Source of the DNA: Nocardiopsis listeri NBRC 13360
Lineage (GTDB): Bacteria; Actinomycetota; Actinomycetes; Streptosporangiales; Streptosporangiaceae
Assembly (NCBI RefSeq): GCF_001570765.1
Contig: NZ_BCSH01000054.1
Span: 1-44,192, forward strand
Reading direction: 5' to 3'
Length of the DNA stretch: 44,192 bases
Shown: piece by piece, positions 1 to 7,749 of the stretch
How positions within the stretch are numbered: the stretch's first letter is position 1
How the letters are laid out: each line of letters opens with the position of its first letter
Position numbers and translations under genes: made by a program
Notes under the pieces: generated by a model
The model's input: only the letters and a program-made list of their open reading frames with translations
Database searches by the model: none
Told to the model about the DNA's origin: nothing

Positions 1-1
1 C

Positions 2-1234
2 TCAGGTGAGGTCGCGCACGACCGCGTCGGCGAGCAGACGGCCTCGGCGGGTCAGGGCTGCGTATCCGCGGGCGTGGGCGCCGGGTTCCAGCAGCCCCTC
101 CCCCACCAGGCGTTCGGCGGTGGTCAGACCGGAGGCGTCGAGCAGCTCCAGGGGACAGCCCTGTTCCATCCGCAGTTCGAGCAGGACGCGTTCGAAGCGG
201 CGCTCGTCGTCGGTGAGGATCTCCCTGGCCTGTGCCGGTGTCTCCCGGGCGGCCAGGCGCGCGGCGTAGGCCGCCGGGTGCTTGACGTTCCACCAGCGGG
301 TGCCACCGACGTGGCTGTGCGCGCCGGGGCCCACGCCCCACCAATGCCCACCGGTCCAGTACAGCGAGTTGTGCGCGCTGCGGCCCTCGGGCGTGCGGGC
401 CCAGTTGGACACCTCGTAGGGGGTGTATCCGGCGGCGGCCAGGGCCTCGTCGGCCATGAGGTAGCGGTCGGCCATGGTGTCGTCGTCGGGTTCGGTGAGT
501 TCGCCGCGGCGCACCCGGGCGGCCAGTCGGGTGCCCTCCTCGACGATGAGCGAGTAGGCGGAGACGTGGTCGGGGCCGGCGCCGATCGCGGCCTCCAGGG
601 ACGCCGCCCAGTCGTCGTCGCTCTCGCTCGGGGTGCCGTAGATCAGGTCGAGGTTGACGTGCTCGAACCCGGCCTCACGTGCCCAGGCCACGCACTGTTC
701 GGGTCGTCCGGGCGTGTGGCCTCGCTCCAGCACGCGCAGGACGTGCGGGCGGGCGCTCTGCATGCCGAAGGAGACCCGGCTGAAGCCGGCCTCGCGCAGG
801 CGGCGCAGGTAGTCGGGGGTGACCGTCTCCGGGTTGGCCTCGGTGGTGACCTCGGCGTCGGGGGTGAGACCGAAGCGGTCCCTGATGGCGGCCAGTACGC
901 TCCCCAGGTCCTCGGCGGGCAGCAGGGTGGGCGTTCCGCCTCCGATGAACACGGTGCTCACCGGGGGGCGCTCGCCGGTCAGGACCCTGTCGGCGAGGTC
1001 GATCTCGGCGATGGCCTGTTCGGCGTAGGTCTCGCGGGAGGAGGTGGCGGTGCCGTCCCGGGAGACGAGTTCCTCGGCGGTGTAGGTGTTGAAGTCGCAG
1101 TAGCCGCAGCGGGTGACGCAGAAGGGCACGTGGACGTAGAACCCGAGGGGCCGGTCGCCGAGTTCGGCGAGGGAGTGCGCGGGAAGCTCCCCGGTGCGGG
1201 GCACCGGTTCGCCGTCGAGGGCTACGGAAGGCAT
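2..1234 (-). CDS. hemW: HemW-like radical SAM heme chaperone
   Basis: A 410-residue radical SAM protein of the HemW/HemN-like family, once annotated as oxygen-independent coproporphyrinogen III oxidase. Known HemW proteins bind heme and deliver it to respiratory enzymes. The cluster motif CxxxCxxC is visible at Cys39, Cys43 and Cys46 (FCVTRCGYC), followed by GGGTPT. The later HNSLYW stretch matches the HNxxYW motif that marks HemW rather than true HemN. The frame is open upstream to 1420, but the ATG at 1234 gives the normal family N-terminus and has GACACT six bases before it, fitting a leaderless start. The stop codon lies at bases 2-4, so the gene is complete. In many actinomycetes hemW lies next to lepA; here about 9 kb separates them. 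Confidence 0.9.
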   Translation of the reverse strand: MPSVALDGEPVPRTGELPAHSLAELGDRPLGFYVHVPFCVTRCGYCDFNTYTAEELVSRDGTATSSRETYAEQAIAEIDLADRVLTGERPPVSTVFIGGGTPTLLPAEDLGSVLAAIRDRFGLTPDAEVTTEANPETVTPDYLRRLREAGFSRVSFGMQSARPHVLRVLERGHTPGRPEQCVAWAREAGFEHVNLDLIYGTPSESDDDWAASLEAAIGAGPDHVSAYSLIVEEGTRLAARVRRGELTEPDDDTMADRYLMADEALAAAGYTPYEVSNWARTPEGRSAHNSLYWTGGHWWGVGPGAHSHVGGTRWWNVKHPAAYAARLAARETPAQAREILTDDERRFERVLLELRMEQGCPLELLDASGLTTAERLVGEGLLEPGAHARGYAALTRRGRLLADAVVRDLT

Positions 1235-1246
1235 GTTCCCAGTGTC
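1235..1246 (-). promoter_or_regulatory. Possible leaderless -10 of hemW
   Basis: Reading the minus strand, GACACT is followed by six bases and then the hemW ATG. Only the A2 and T6 positions of TAnnnT match, so this is a weak member of the leaderless series seen in this window. No Shine-Dalgarno sequence is visible before the ATG. Confidence 0.35.
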
Positions 1247-1491
1247 GCCGACGGGGCGGGGTGGGCGGGCACGGTCACGGCCCGGCTGTGGCGGAGAGCT
1301 CGTGTCCCCGAGAGCTCGGACACACGCCGACCGGCCGCGGACGTGCGCGGGTGCGGTGATCCGGGGCTTGTCCGGAACGCCCGCCGAGGTGGGACCTTCG
1401 TCCTTGGGGGCCGTTACCACCGGGCCTCGAAAGGCGCTCGTACAAGGGGTTGTCTTGGAGGTGACACAACAGTTCGGCGAGAGGACACACG

Positions 1492-2037
1492 ATGTCCGAC
1501 CACACGACCATCCCTCGGAACGCGCCGCTGGAGGAGCGACCCCTCATCGGGTCCCGCGCGGCCCGTTACGTCTTCGCCGTCACCCGGATCTCGATCGGCT
1601 GGGTGTTCCTGTGGGCCTTCTTCGACAAACTGCTGGGTCTGGGGTTCGCCACCCCCGCCGAGGCCGCCTGGATCAACGGGGCGAGTCCCACCGAAGGGTT
1701 CCTCACCAACGCGGTCAGTGGTCCCTTCGCAGGAGCGTTCGGCTCGATCGCCGGGACGTTCTGGGCGGACCCGCTGTTCATGGCGGGGTTGCTGGGGATC
1801 GGAGCCGCCCTGGTCCTGGGCGTCGGTGAGAGGATCGCCGCCGCCACGGGCGCGCTGATGATGGTCCTGATGTGGGCGGCGGTGCTGCCCCTGGAGACCA
1901 ACCCGTTCATGGACGACCACCTCGTCTACGCCCTGGTGCTGGTGGGCCTGGCGTGCGTGCGGTCGGCCCGAACGCTCGGTCTGGGCCGCTGGTGGGGTTC
2001 CACCGCCCTGGTCCGTAGGTTCCCCGCCCTGCGGTGA
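1492..2037 (+). CDS. DoxX-family membrane protein
   Basis: A 181-residue integral membrane protein. After a polar N-terminus of about 25 residues comes a hydrophobic helix with the family-like stretch RISIGWVFLWAFFDKLLGLG (about residues 33-52). Three further hydrophobic segments follow, at about 95-112, 117-135 and 143-160. This layout fits the DoxX/thiosulfate:quinone oxidoreductase subunit superfamily, in which many actinobacterial members have no assigned substrate. The ATG is preceded by GAGAGG about seven bases upstream. It is a single-gene unit, divergent from hemW, and closes with a strong intrinsic terminator at 2077-2113. No catalytic residue can be pointed to, so only family membership is claimed. 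Confidence 0.7.
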   Translation: MSDHTTIPRNAPLEERPLIGSRAARYVFAVTRISIGWVFLWAFFDKLLGLGFATPAEAAWINGASPTEGFLTNAVSGPFAGAFGSIAGTFWADPLFMAGLLGIGAALVLGVGERIAAATGALMMVLMWAAVLPLETNPFMDDHLVYALVLVGLACVRSARTLGLGRWWGSTALVRRFPALR

Positions 2038-2045
2038 CCCGAACT

Positions 2046-2072
2046 CCCGTCCCGCGGTGGGTGCGGGACGGG
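2046..2072 (+). terminator. Hairpin just after the DoxX gene
   Basis: A perfect 10-bp stem (2046-2055 with 2063-2072) and a 7-base loop, starting eight bases after the stop codon. It has no T run of its own but sits directly before the stronger hairpin at 2077, making a tandem terminator. Confidence 0.55.
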
Positions 2073-2076
2073 AAGC

Positions 2077-2113
2077 GGGGGTGCGTGCGCGCGGCACGCA
2101 CCCCCCCTTTTTT
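2077..2113 (+). terminator. Intrinsic terminator of the DoxX gene
   Basis: A perfect 12-bp stem (2077-2088 with 2094-2105), loop GCGCG, followed by C and seven T residues at 2107-2113. This is the clearest Rho-independent terminator in the window. It lies between the DoxX gene and the oppositely oriented LacI-type gene. Confidence 0.9.
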
Positions 2114-2150
2114 CGTGTTCGTGCCTTTTCGTGTTCGTGCGCCCGGCCGG

Positions 2151-3218
2151 TCAGTGGCCCTGGGCGGTGACCCTGGGTTCGTACCGGGAGGGCGCCGCGA
2201 CGGTGTGGGAGGGGGTGGCCGGTACGGCGGTGGTGGAGCCGCGCACGACCAGTTCGGGGTCGAAGACGTACTCGGCGTGGGAAACGGGGTGTCCGGCGAT
2301 CTCGTCGCACAGGGCGCGCACGGCGGCCAACGCCATGGCGTTGATCGGCTGTCGGACGGTGGTCAGGGGCGGGTCGGTGAAGGCGATGAGCTGGGAGTCG
2401 TCGTAGCCGACCACGGAGAAGTCCTGGGGGACGCGCAGACCGCGCTGGCGGGCGGCGCGGATGGCGCCCAGCGCCATGATGTCGGAGCCGCAGACCATGG
2501 CGGTGACGCCGCGTTCGATGAGGCGATTCGCGGCGGCGTGCCCGCCCTCGACCCCGAACAGGGAGAGTTCGACGAGATCGTCGGCGTCCAGACCGTGTTC
2601 GGTCAGCGCCTGGTGGAATCCCTCGAGCTTGCGGTGGACCGGGACGTAGCGTTCGGGTCCGCTGGTGAAGCCGATGCGGGTGTGGCCGAGGGCGACCAGA
2701 TGGTTGACGGCCAGGCGGCCGGCCTCACGGTCGTCGGCGGAGATGAACGCCGCGGGGATGGCGTCGGAGTAGCCGTTGACCAGCACGATCGGCAACCGCC
2801 GGGCGACCAGGGCGTGGTAGCGCTCGTGCGAGGCGGAGGTGTCGGCGTGCTTGCCCGAGACGAAGAGGATGCCGGAGACGTTGCGTTCCAGTAGCAGCTC
2901 GACGTATTCGTCCTCGGATATTCCGCCGGGGGTCTGGGTGCACAGCACCGGGGTGTAGCCACGCTGGGCGAGGGCCCCCTCCGCGGCTTGGGCGAACATC
3001 GGGAAGACCGGGTTGTCGAGCTCGGGGATCACCATGCCGACCAACCCGGCCGAGCGTTGTCGCAGTCGGGCCGGACGCTCGTACCCGAGGACGTCGAGGG
3101 CGGTCAGGACGGCTTTTCGGGTGTCGCCGCCGACGCCGGGCTTGTCGTTCAGCACTCGCGAGACGGTCGCCTCGCTGACGCCTGCGTGCCGCGCGATGTC
3201 GGCAAGTCGTGGACCCAT
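2151..3218 (-). CDS. malR: LacI-family transcriptional regulator of maltose genes (MalR-like)
   Basis: A 355-residue LacI/GalR-type repressor. The N-terminal helix-turn-helix reads LADIARHAGVSEATVSRVLN and is followed by the hinge region (about residues 5-60). A periplasmic-binding-protein-like effector domain follows, with stretches such as GMVIPELDNPVFPMFAQ and FTSGPERYVP. The frame continues upstream, but ATG 3218 gives the standard LacI start; TAGAGT lies seven bases before it, so the mRNA is probably leaderless. It is divergent from the alpha-glucosidase gene with 96 bp between, and the neighbours are maltodextrin import genes. By analogy with Streptomyces MalR it should repress them until maltose or a related sugar is present. 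The effector is inferred from context; other alpha-glucosides are possible. Confidence 0.82.
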   Translation of the reverse strand: MGPRLADIARHAGVSEATVSRVLNDKPGVGGDTRKAVLTALDVLGYERPARLRQRSAGLVGMVIPELDNPVFPMFAQAAEGALAQRGYTPVLCTQTPGGISEDEYVELLLERNVSGILFVSGKHADTSASHERYHALVARRLPIVLVNGYSDAIPAAFISADDREAGRLAVNHLVALGHTRIGFTSGPERYVPVHRKLEGFHQALTEHGLDADDLVELSLFGVEGGHAAANRLIERGVTAMVCGSDIMALGAIRAARQRGLRVPQDFSVVGYDDSQLIAFTDPPLTTVRQPINAMALAAVRALCDEIAGHPVSHAEYVFDPELVVRGSTTAVPATPSHTVAAPSRYEPRVTAQGH

Positions 3219-3231
3219 AACGACAACTCTA
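3219..3231 (-). promoter_or_regulatory. Leaderless -10 element of the LacI-type gene
   Basis: On the minus strand TAGAGT is followed by seven bases and the ATG. This TAnnnT-N7-start spacing places the transcription start at or beside the start codon, as in actinobacterial leaderless genes. No Shine-Dalgarno sequence is present. Confidence 0.5.
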
Positions 3232-3259
3232 GTCGAGATCGGCGTCACATGACAGAAAG

Positions 3260-3289
3260 TTGACGGTAATCTTGCGCAAGAACTTGCAA
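3260..3289. promoter_or_regulatory. Putative MalR-type operator and -35 in the divergent region
   Basis: TTGACG at 3260-3265 is a plausible -35 for the alpha-glucosidase gene. Directly downstream lie the palindrome CTTGCGCAAG (3271-3280) and TTGCAA (3284-3289), giving CTTGC half-sites at 3271 and 3283 and GCAAG at 3276. CTTGCA-type repeats are what I recall for Streptomyces MalR/Reg1 targets. A related pair of half-sites stands before the second binding-protein gene at 6373-6397. Binding is inferred. Confidence 0.5.
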
Positions 3290-3314
3290 CCACTCTTACG
3301 GAAGGATCCCGCTG

Positions 3315-4916
3315 ATGCAGCACGAGGCGCACTGGTGGCGTGAAGCAGCCATCTACCAGATCTATGTGCGCAGCTTCGCCGACTCCAACGGGGACGGAGA
3401 GGGTGACCTGGCGGGGATCCGCGAGCGTCTCCCCCACCTGGCGGAGTTGGGCGTGGACGCGATCTGGTTGACCCCGTTCTACGTCTCCCCGCTCGCCGAC
3501 GGCGGATACGACGTCGCCGACTACCGTGACGTCGACCCCCGGTTCGGAACCCTCGACGACTTCGACGCCCTGCTCAAGGACGCACACGAGCAGGGCATCC
3601 GTCTGATCATCGACGTCGTCCCCAACCACTCCTCCTCGGAGCACGTGTGGTTCCGCGAGGCCGTGGCCGCCGAGCCGGGCGACCCGGCTCGCGCGCGCTA
3701 CATCTTCCGGGACGGCAAGGGCACCGATGGCGCGGAGCCGCCGAACAACTGGAAGTCGATCTTCGGCGGTCCGGCCTGGACCCGGCTCACCCGCCCCGAT
3801 GGCACCCCCGAACAGTGGTATCTGCACCTGTTCGACCCCGGCCAGCCCGACTTCGACTGGACCCACCAGGAGGTGCACGACGAGTTCGACGACGTCCTGC
3901 GCTTCTGGTTGGACCGTGGGGTGGACGGCTTCCGGATCGACGTCGCGCACGGCATGGTCAAGGACCCGGCCCTGCCCGACATCGACCCCGACGCCAAGGC
4001 CGACATGCTCGACGGCAGCACCTCGCTGCCGTACTTCGACCAGGACGGCGTGCACGAGATCTACCGTCGTTGGTCGCGGATCGCCTCCACCTACGAGGGC
4101 GACCGCGCCCTGGTGGCGGAGGCCTGGGTCGAGGACTCGAACCGGATCGCGCGCTACCTGCGTCCGGACGAGCTGCACCAGGCGTTCAACTTCGAGTACC
4201 TGACCGCCCCGTGGGACGCGGCCCGGCTGCGCGAGGTGATCGACGGTTCCCTGAAGGCCAACGGAGCCGTGGGCGCCACCACCACGTGGGTGCTGTCCAA
4301 CCACGACGTCGTCCGGCACGTGACCCGTTTCGGCGATGGGGAGCAGGGCCTGCGTCGTGCGCGCGCGGCCGCGCTGCTCATGCTCGGTCTGCCCGGTTCG
4401 GTGTACATGTACCAGGGCGAGGAGCTGGGCCTTCCGGAGGTCACCGACCTGCCCGAGGAAGCGTTGCAGGACCCCAACTGGGAGCGTTCGGGTCGCACCG
4501 AGCGCGGCCGTGACGGGTGCCGTGTGCCGCTGCCCTGGGAGGGCGAGGAGGCACCGTTCGGGTTCGGCCCCGAGGGTTCCACCCCGTGGCTGCCCATGCC
4601 CGATCGTTGGGCCGGCTTGACCCGGGCCTCCCAGCGTGGCGTGGAGGGCTCCACCCTGGAGCTGTACACGACCGCGTTGCGGCTGCGTCGGGAGCTGGAC
4701 GCGCTGGGCGACGGCTCCATGAACTGGCTGGAGTCGCCCGGGGGCGTCCTGTACTTCGAGCGCGAGCCCGGTGTGCGGGTGGCCGTGAACATGACCGAGG
4801 CGCCGGTGGAGCTGTCCGCCTCCGGTGAGGTCCTGGTCGCCAGCGGCCCGGGGGTCGAGGTGTCCGAGGGCACCTTGACGCTGCCCGCCGAGAGCTCGGC
4901 CTGGCTGAGCGTCTGA
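3315..4916 (+). CDS. aglA: GH13 alpha-glucosidase (AglA-like)
   Basis: A 533-residue cytoplasmic glycoside hydrolase of family 13, of the oligo-1,6-glucosidase/alpha-glucosidase type, expected to cleave glucose from imported maltose or maltodextrins. The conserved regions are all present: DVVPNH at about 100-105, GFRIDVAHG with nucleophile Asp209, VAEAW with acid/base Glu269, and SNHD with Asp331. Length is normal for the family and there is no signal peptide. ATG 3315 has GGAAGGAT upstream. It is the first gene of the rightward maltose cluster, divergent from the LacI-type regulator. The exact linkage preference (alpha-1,4 or alpha-1,6) cannot be read from sequence alone; the maltose context favours alpha-1,4. 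Confidence 0.9.
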   Translation: MQHEAHWWREAAIYQIYVRSFADSNGDGEGDLAGIRERLPHLAELGVDAIWLTPFYVSPLADGGYDVADYRDVDPRFGTLDDFDALLKDAHEQGIRLIIDVVPNHSSSEHVWFREAVAAEPGDPARARYIFRDGKGTDGAEPPNNWKSIFGGPAWTRLTRPDGTPEQWYLHLFDPGQPDFDWTHQEVHDEFDDVLRFWLDRGVDGFRIDVAHGMVKDPALPDIDPDAKADMLDGSTSLPYFDQDGVHEIYRRWSRIASTYEGDRALVAEAWVEDSNRIARYLRPDELHQAFNFEYLTAPWDAARLREVIDGSLKANGAVGATTTWVLSNHDVVRHVTRFGDGEQGLRRARAAALLMLGLPGSVYMYQGEELGLPEVTDLPEEALQDPNWERSGRTERGRDGCRVPLPWEGEEAPFGFGPEGSTPWLPMPDRWAGLTRASQRGVEGSTLELYTTALRLRRELDALGDGSMNWLESPGGVLYFEREPGVRVAVNMTEAPVELSASGEVLVASGPGVEVSEGTLTLPAESSAWLSV

Positions 4917-4921
4917 TCACC

Positions 4922-4958
4922 GACGCCGGGTGGTCCTCGTCCCGGACCGCCCGGCGTC
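4922..4958 (+). promoter_or_regulatory. Intercistronic hairpin after the alpha-glucosidase gene
   Basis: A 15-bp stem (4922-4936 with 4944-4958, one G-T pair) and a 7-base loop, seven bases after the stop codon. There is no T run, so it may be a weak terminator or an mRNA-stabilising hairpin that sets the ratio between enzyme and the following binding protein. Confidence 0.55.
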
Positions 4959-5047
4959 ACCCCCCTGTTCCACCCCCGGATCCCCTGACGCGGGGCCACC
5001 CCTTCCGTGTGTCCACGGTCCCCGCCGGCTCTTCCTTGGAGTGCATC

Positions 5048-6280
5048 ATGAGGAAACTTCCTCTCTCACTGTGCGCGGGCACGCTGGCGTTGACCCTGAC
5101 CGCGTGTTCGGGTGCGGAGGAGGTCGACGACTACTCGTCGATCCCCTTGACCATCTGGGCCGACGAGGACCGCGCACAGGCCATGCGGACCTTCGCGGAG
5201 GCTTTCTCCCGCGACGTCAATCAGCAGGTGGAGGTGATCGTGATCGAACACGAGGAGCTGCGCGCCAGCTTCCTGAGTTCGCACGCCACCGGCCTGGGCC
5301 CGGACCTCCTCGTCGGTCCCCATGACTGGACCGGTGAACTGGCCGCGGCGAAGTCGATCGTCCCGGTGGGGCTGGACTCCTCCCAGGCCGACCTGTTCTC
5401 ACCGGGTGCCCTGGAGGCGGTGGCCTACGACGGTGAGGTGTACGGGGTCCCGTACGCCACCGAGAACCTGGGGCTGTTCCGCAACACGGACCTGGTCCCG
5501 GAGGCCCCGGAGTCGATCGAGGACATGGCCAGGGTCGGAAAGGACCTCGTGGACGCGGGGTCGGCCGATCAGGCGTTGAGTCTTCAGGTCGGCGAGGAGG
5601 GCGACGCCTACCACATCCACCCGTTCTTCACCTCGGCCGGCGGTTACCTGTTCGGCGAGGACGAATCGGGCGATCCGGACCCCACCGAGCTGGGGGTGGC
5701 GGCGCCGGAGTCGATCGCCGCCTTCGAGAAGTTGGCCGAACTCGGCGAGGACGGTTCGGGGTTGCTCGACCGCGACACCACCGCCGACAACGCCACCGAC
5801 CTGTTCGCCACGGGCGCGGCCCCCTTCCTGGTCAGCGGCCCCTGGAGCGTCTCCGCCATCGAGACGAACGAGATCCCCTTCGAGGTGAGCCCGATCCCCG
5901 GGTTCGCCGACGGCGCCGCGGCGCGCTCCCTCATCGGCGTGCAGACGTTCTTCGTGGCCTCGGGCGCGGCCGACCCGGCGTTGGCCCAGGAGTTGGCCGA
6001 GGCCTTCCTCGCCGACCCCGAGCTGTCGGTGATCCTGTACGAGTCCGACCCCCGTGTGCCCGCGCTGGACGCGGCGATGGAGATGGTGGCCGGCCAGGAC
6101 CCCCACATGGAGGCGTTCCAGCGGGCCGGGGAGGGCGGCGTCCCGATGCCCGCGATCCCGGAGATGGAGGCCGTGTGGAACCCGTTCTCCCAGGCGACCG
6201 CGGACATCATCGGTGGGGCCGACCCGGCGGATGCGCTGACCGAGGCCGAGCGCCTGATCCTGGAGGGTTTCACTCCCTGA
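5048..6280 (+). CDS. malE1: Sugar ABC transporter substrate-binding lipoprotein, first copy (MalE-like)
   Basis: A 410-residue extracellular solute-binding protein of family 1 (maltose type). It begins MRKLPLSLC and has the lipobox LTAC with Cys20 as lipidation site, so it is anchored outside the membrane. The start of the mature domain, IPLTIWADEDRAQAMRTF, and the GPHDWTGEL stretch are typical of maltodextrin-binding proteins. The frame is open to 5009, but ATG 5048 gives a correct signal peptide and follows TTGGAG. It lies 131 bp after the alpha-glucosidase gene, beyond a hairpin, and is probably read from that promoter. It is clearly paralogous to the next gene (shared HDWTG, TSAGGYLFG, GPW and MP-IPEME/MPNIPEM segments). 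Whether it binds maltose or a related sugar is unknown. Confidence 0.85.
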   Translation: MRKLPLSLCAGTLALTLTACSGAEEVDDYSSIPLTIWADEDRAQAMRTFAEAFSRDVNQQVEVIVIEHEELRASFLSSHATGLGPDLLVGPHDWTGELAAAKSIVPVGLDSSQADLFSPGALEAVAYDGEVYGVPYATENLGLFRNTDLVPEAPESIEDMARVGKDLVDAGSADQALSLQVGEEGDAYHIHPFFTSAGGYLFGEDESGDPDPTELGVAAPESIAAFEKLAELGEDGSGLLDRDTTADNATDLFATGAAPFLVSGPWSVSAIETNEIPFEVSPIPGFADGAAARSLIGVQTFFVASGAADPALAQELAEAFLADPELSVILYESDPRVPALDAAMEMVAGQDPHMEAFQRAGEGGVPMPAIPEMEAVWNPFSQATADIIGGADPADALTEAERLILEGFTP

Positions 6281-6371
6281 TCCGGCCCCTCGAACGAGCA
6301 CCGGTTCGCGCACTCCGAGTGACCATCACCCGACTGTTTCCAGGGTGTATCCACATCTTTATCCCCAGAGT

Positions 6372-6398
6372 TTGCAAGGACTTTCATGTCCTGCAAGT
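6372..6398 (+). promoter_or_regulatory. Putative MalR-type operator before the second binding-protein gene
   Basis: Two TGCAAG half-sites stand at 6373-6378 and 6392-6397 in the same orientation, with GGAC/GTCC forming an inverted element between them. The block is about 100 bp before the start codon in an AT-richer 216-bp gap. Its half-sites match those in the regulator/alpha-glucosidase gap, suggesting one regulator controls both units. Direct proof needs binding data. Confidence 0.5.
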
Positions 6399-6496
6399 TA
6401 TTGCTAACGTCACATCATCAAGCATGCCCGCAACGGACCCGCAACCTCCAGAACCGCATGCATGCCCTCCGTCAGTCCTCCCGGAAGGAAGACACC

Positions 6497-7747
6497 ATGA
6501 GATCTCGAAGCGCGTCAGCGGTCGCAGGCATCGCCGCGATCGCCTTGATGGCGACCGCGTGTGGCGGCGACGGCGACACCGGCGGCGGTGAGGAGGGCTC
6601 CGCAGAGGGCACCCTCGTCATCTGGTCCGACCCCGAGCGTGCCGACGCCATCCAGAGCGCCGCCGCCGAATTCGCCGAGGCCAACGGCATCGAGGTCGAC
6701 GTCCAGAACGTCTCCTTCGACGACATCCAGGGCGACATCGTCAACGCCCACCAGGCCGGCAACGCCCCCGACGTCTTCATCGGTGCCCACGACTGGACCG
6801 GCAACCTGCTGCGCAACGGCACCGTCCAGCCGATCGAGCTGCCCACCGACCGCGCCGAGTCGCTGGACGAGACCGCCGTGGAGGCCATGACCCTGGAGGG
6901 TCAACTCCTGGGCGTTCCCTACGCGCAGGAGAACATCTTCCTCATGCGCAACACCGAGTTGGCTCCGGACGCCCCGGAGACCTTCGAGGAGCTCGTCGAG
7001 GTCGGCACCGACCTCAAGGACGACGGTGAGACCAGCGAGGTCCTGGCGATGGCGGTCGGTCAGGAGGGCGACCCCTTCCGCATGAACGCCCTGATGACCT
7101 CGGCCGGCGGCTACCTGTTCGGTCAGGACGACAACGGCGACTGGGACCCCGAGGACCTCGGCATCGGCTCCGACGAGACCATCGAGGCCATGGAGAAGAT
7201 CGCCGAGTACGGCGAGGAGGGCGAAGGGGTGCTGCGCCGCTCCATCGACCTGGAGAACGAGGCCTCCCTGTTCTTCGACGGCGAAGCCCCGTTCTTCGTC
7301 GCCGGTCCCTGGAACGTCGGTGACGCCAACACCTCCGACATCGAGTACGAGATCAGCGCCATCCCCGGTTTCGACGGGCTGGACCCCGCCAGCCCCTACA
7401 TCGGCTACCAGGGCTTCTTCGTGACCGAAGGCAGCGCCAACAGCGCGCTGGCCGAGGAGTTCGTGGTCAACTACGTCACCGACTCCGACTTCATCCAGAC
7501 GCTCTACGACGCCGACCCGCGCACCCCGGTGCAGGCCGAGGCCCTGGAGGCCGTCTCCGAAGCGGACCCGAACATCGCGCTGATGGCCGAGACCGGTGAG
7601 AACGGCATGCCGATGCCGAACATCCCCGAGATGGGTGAGACCTGGGAGCCGCTGGGTGTGGCCCAGGCCCAGATCATCAGTGGCGCGGACGCCCGTGAGG
7701 CGTTGGAGACCGCCCACGAAGCCGTCGCCGAGCGGATCGGCCGGTAA
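6497..7747 (+). CDS. malE: Maltose/maltodextrin ABC transporter substrate-binding lipoprotein, second copy
   Basis: A 416-residue family 1 solute-binding lipoprotein. The signal peptide starts MRSRSASAVAG and the lipobox is ATAC with Cys22, followed by a Gly/Asp-rich linker. The ligand domain contains LVIWSDPERADAIQSA, GAHDWTGNLLRNG, TSAGGYLFGQDDNGDWDP and VAGPWN. ATG 6497 has the strong ribosome site GGAAGGAAG; the longer upstream reading lacks a signal sequence. It has its own putative operator and sits two bases before malF, so this copy is the likely main partner of the permease. It is strongly acidic. Together with the preceding gene it forms a tandem pair from duplication, diverged along the whole length. 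Confidence 0.88.
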   Translation: MRSRSASAVAGIAAIALMATACGGDGDTGGGEEGSAEGTLVIWSDPERADAIQSAAAEFAEANGIEVDVQNVSFDDIQGDIVNAHQAGNAPDVFIGAHDWTGNLLRNGTVQPIELPTDRAESLDETAVEAMTLEGQLLGVPYAQENIFLMRNTELAPDAPETFEELVEVGTDLKDDGETSEVLAMAVGQEGDPFRMNALMTSAGGYLFGQDDNGDWDPEDLGIGSDETIEAMEKIAEYGEEGEGVLRRSIDLENEASLFFDGEAPFFVAGPWNVGDANTSDIEYEISAIPGFDGLDPASPYIGYQGFFVTEGSANSALAEEFVVNYVTDSDFIQTLYDADPRTPVQAEALEAVSEADPNIALMAETGENGMPMPNIPEMGETWEPLGVAQAQIISGADAREALETAHEAVAERIGR

Positions 7748-7749
7748 CT

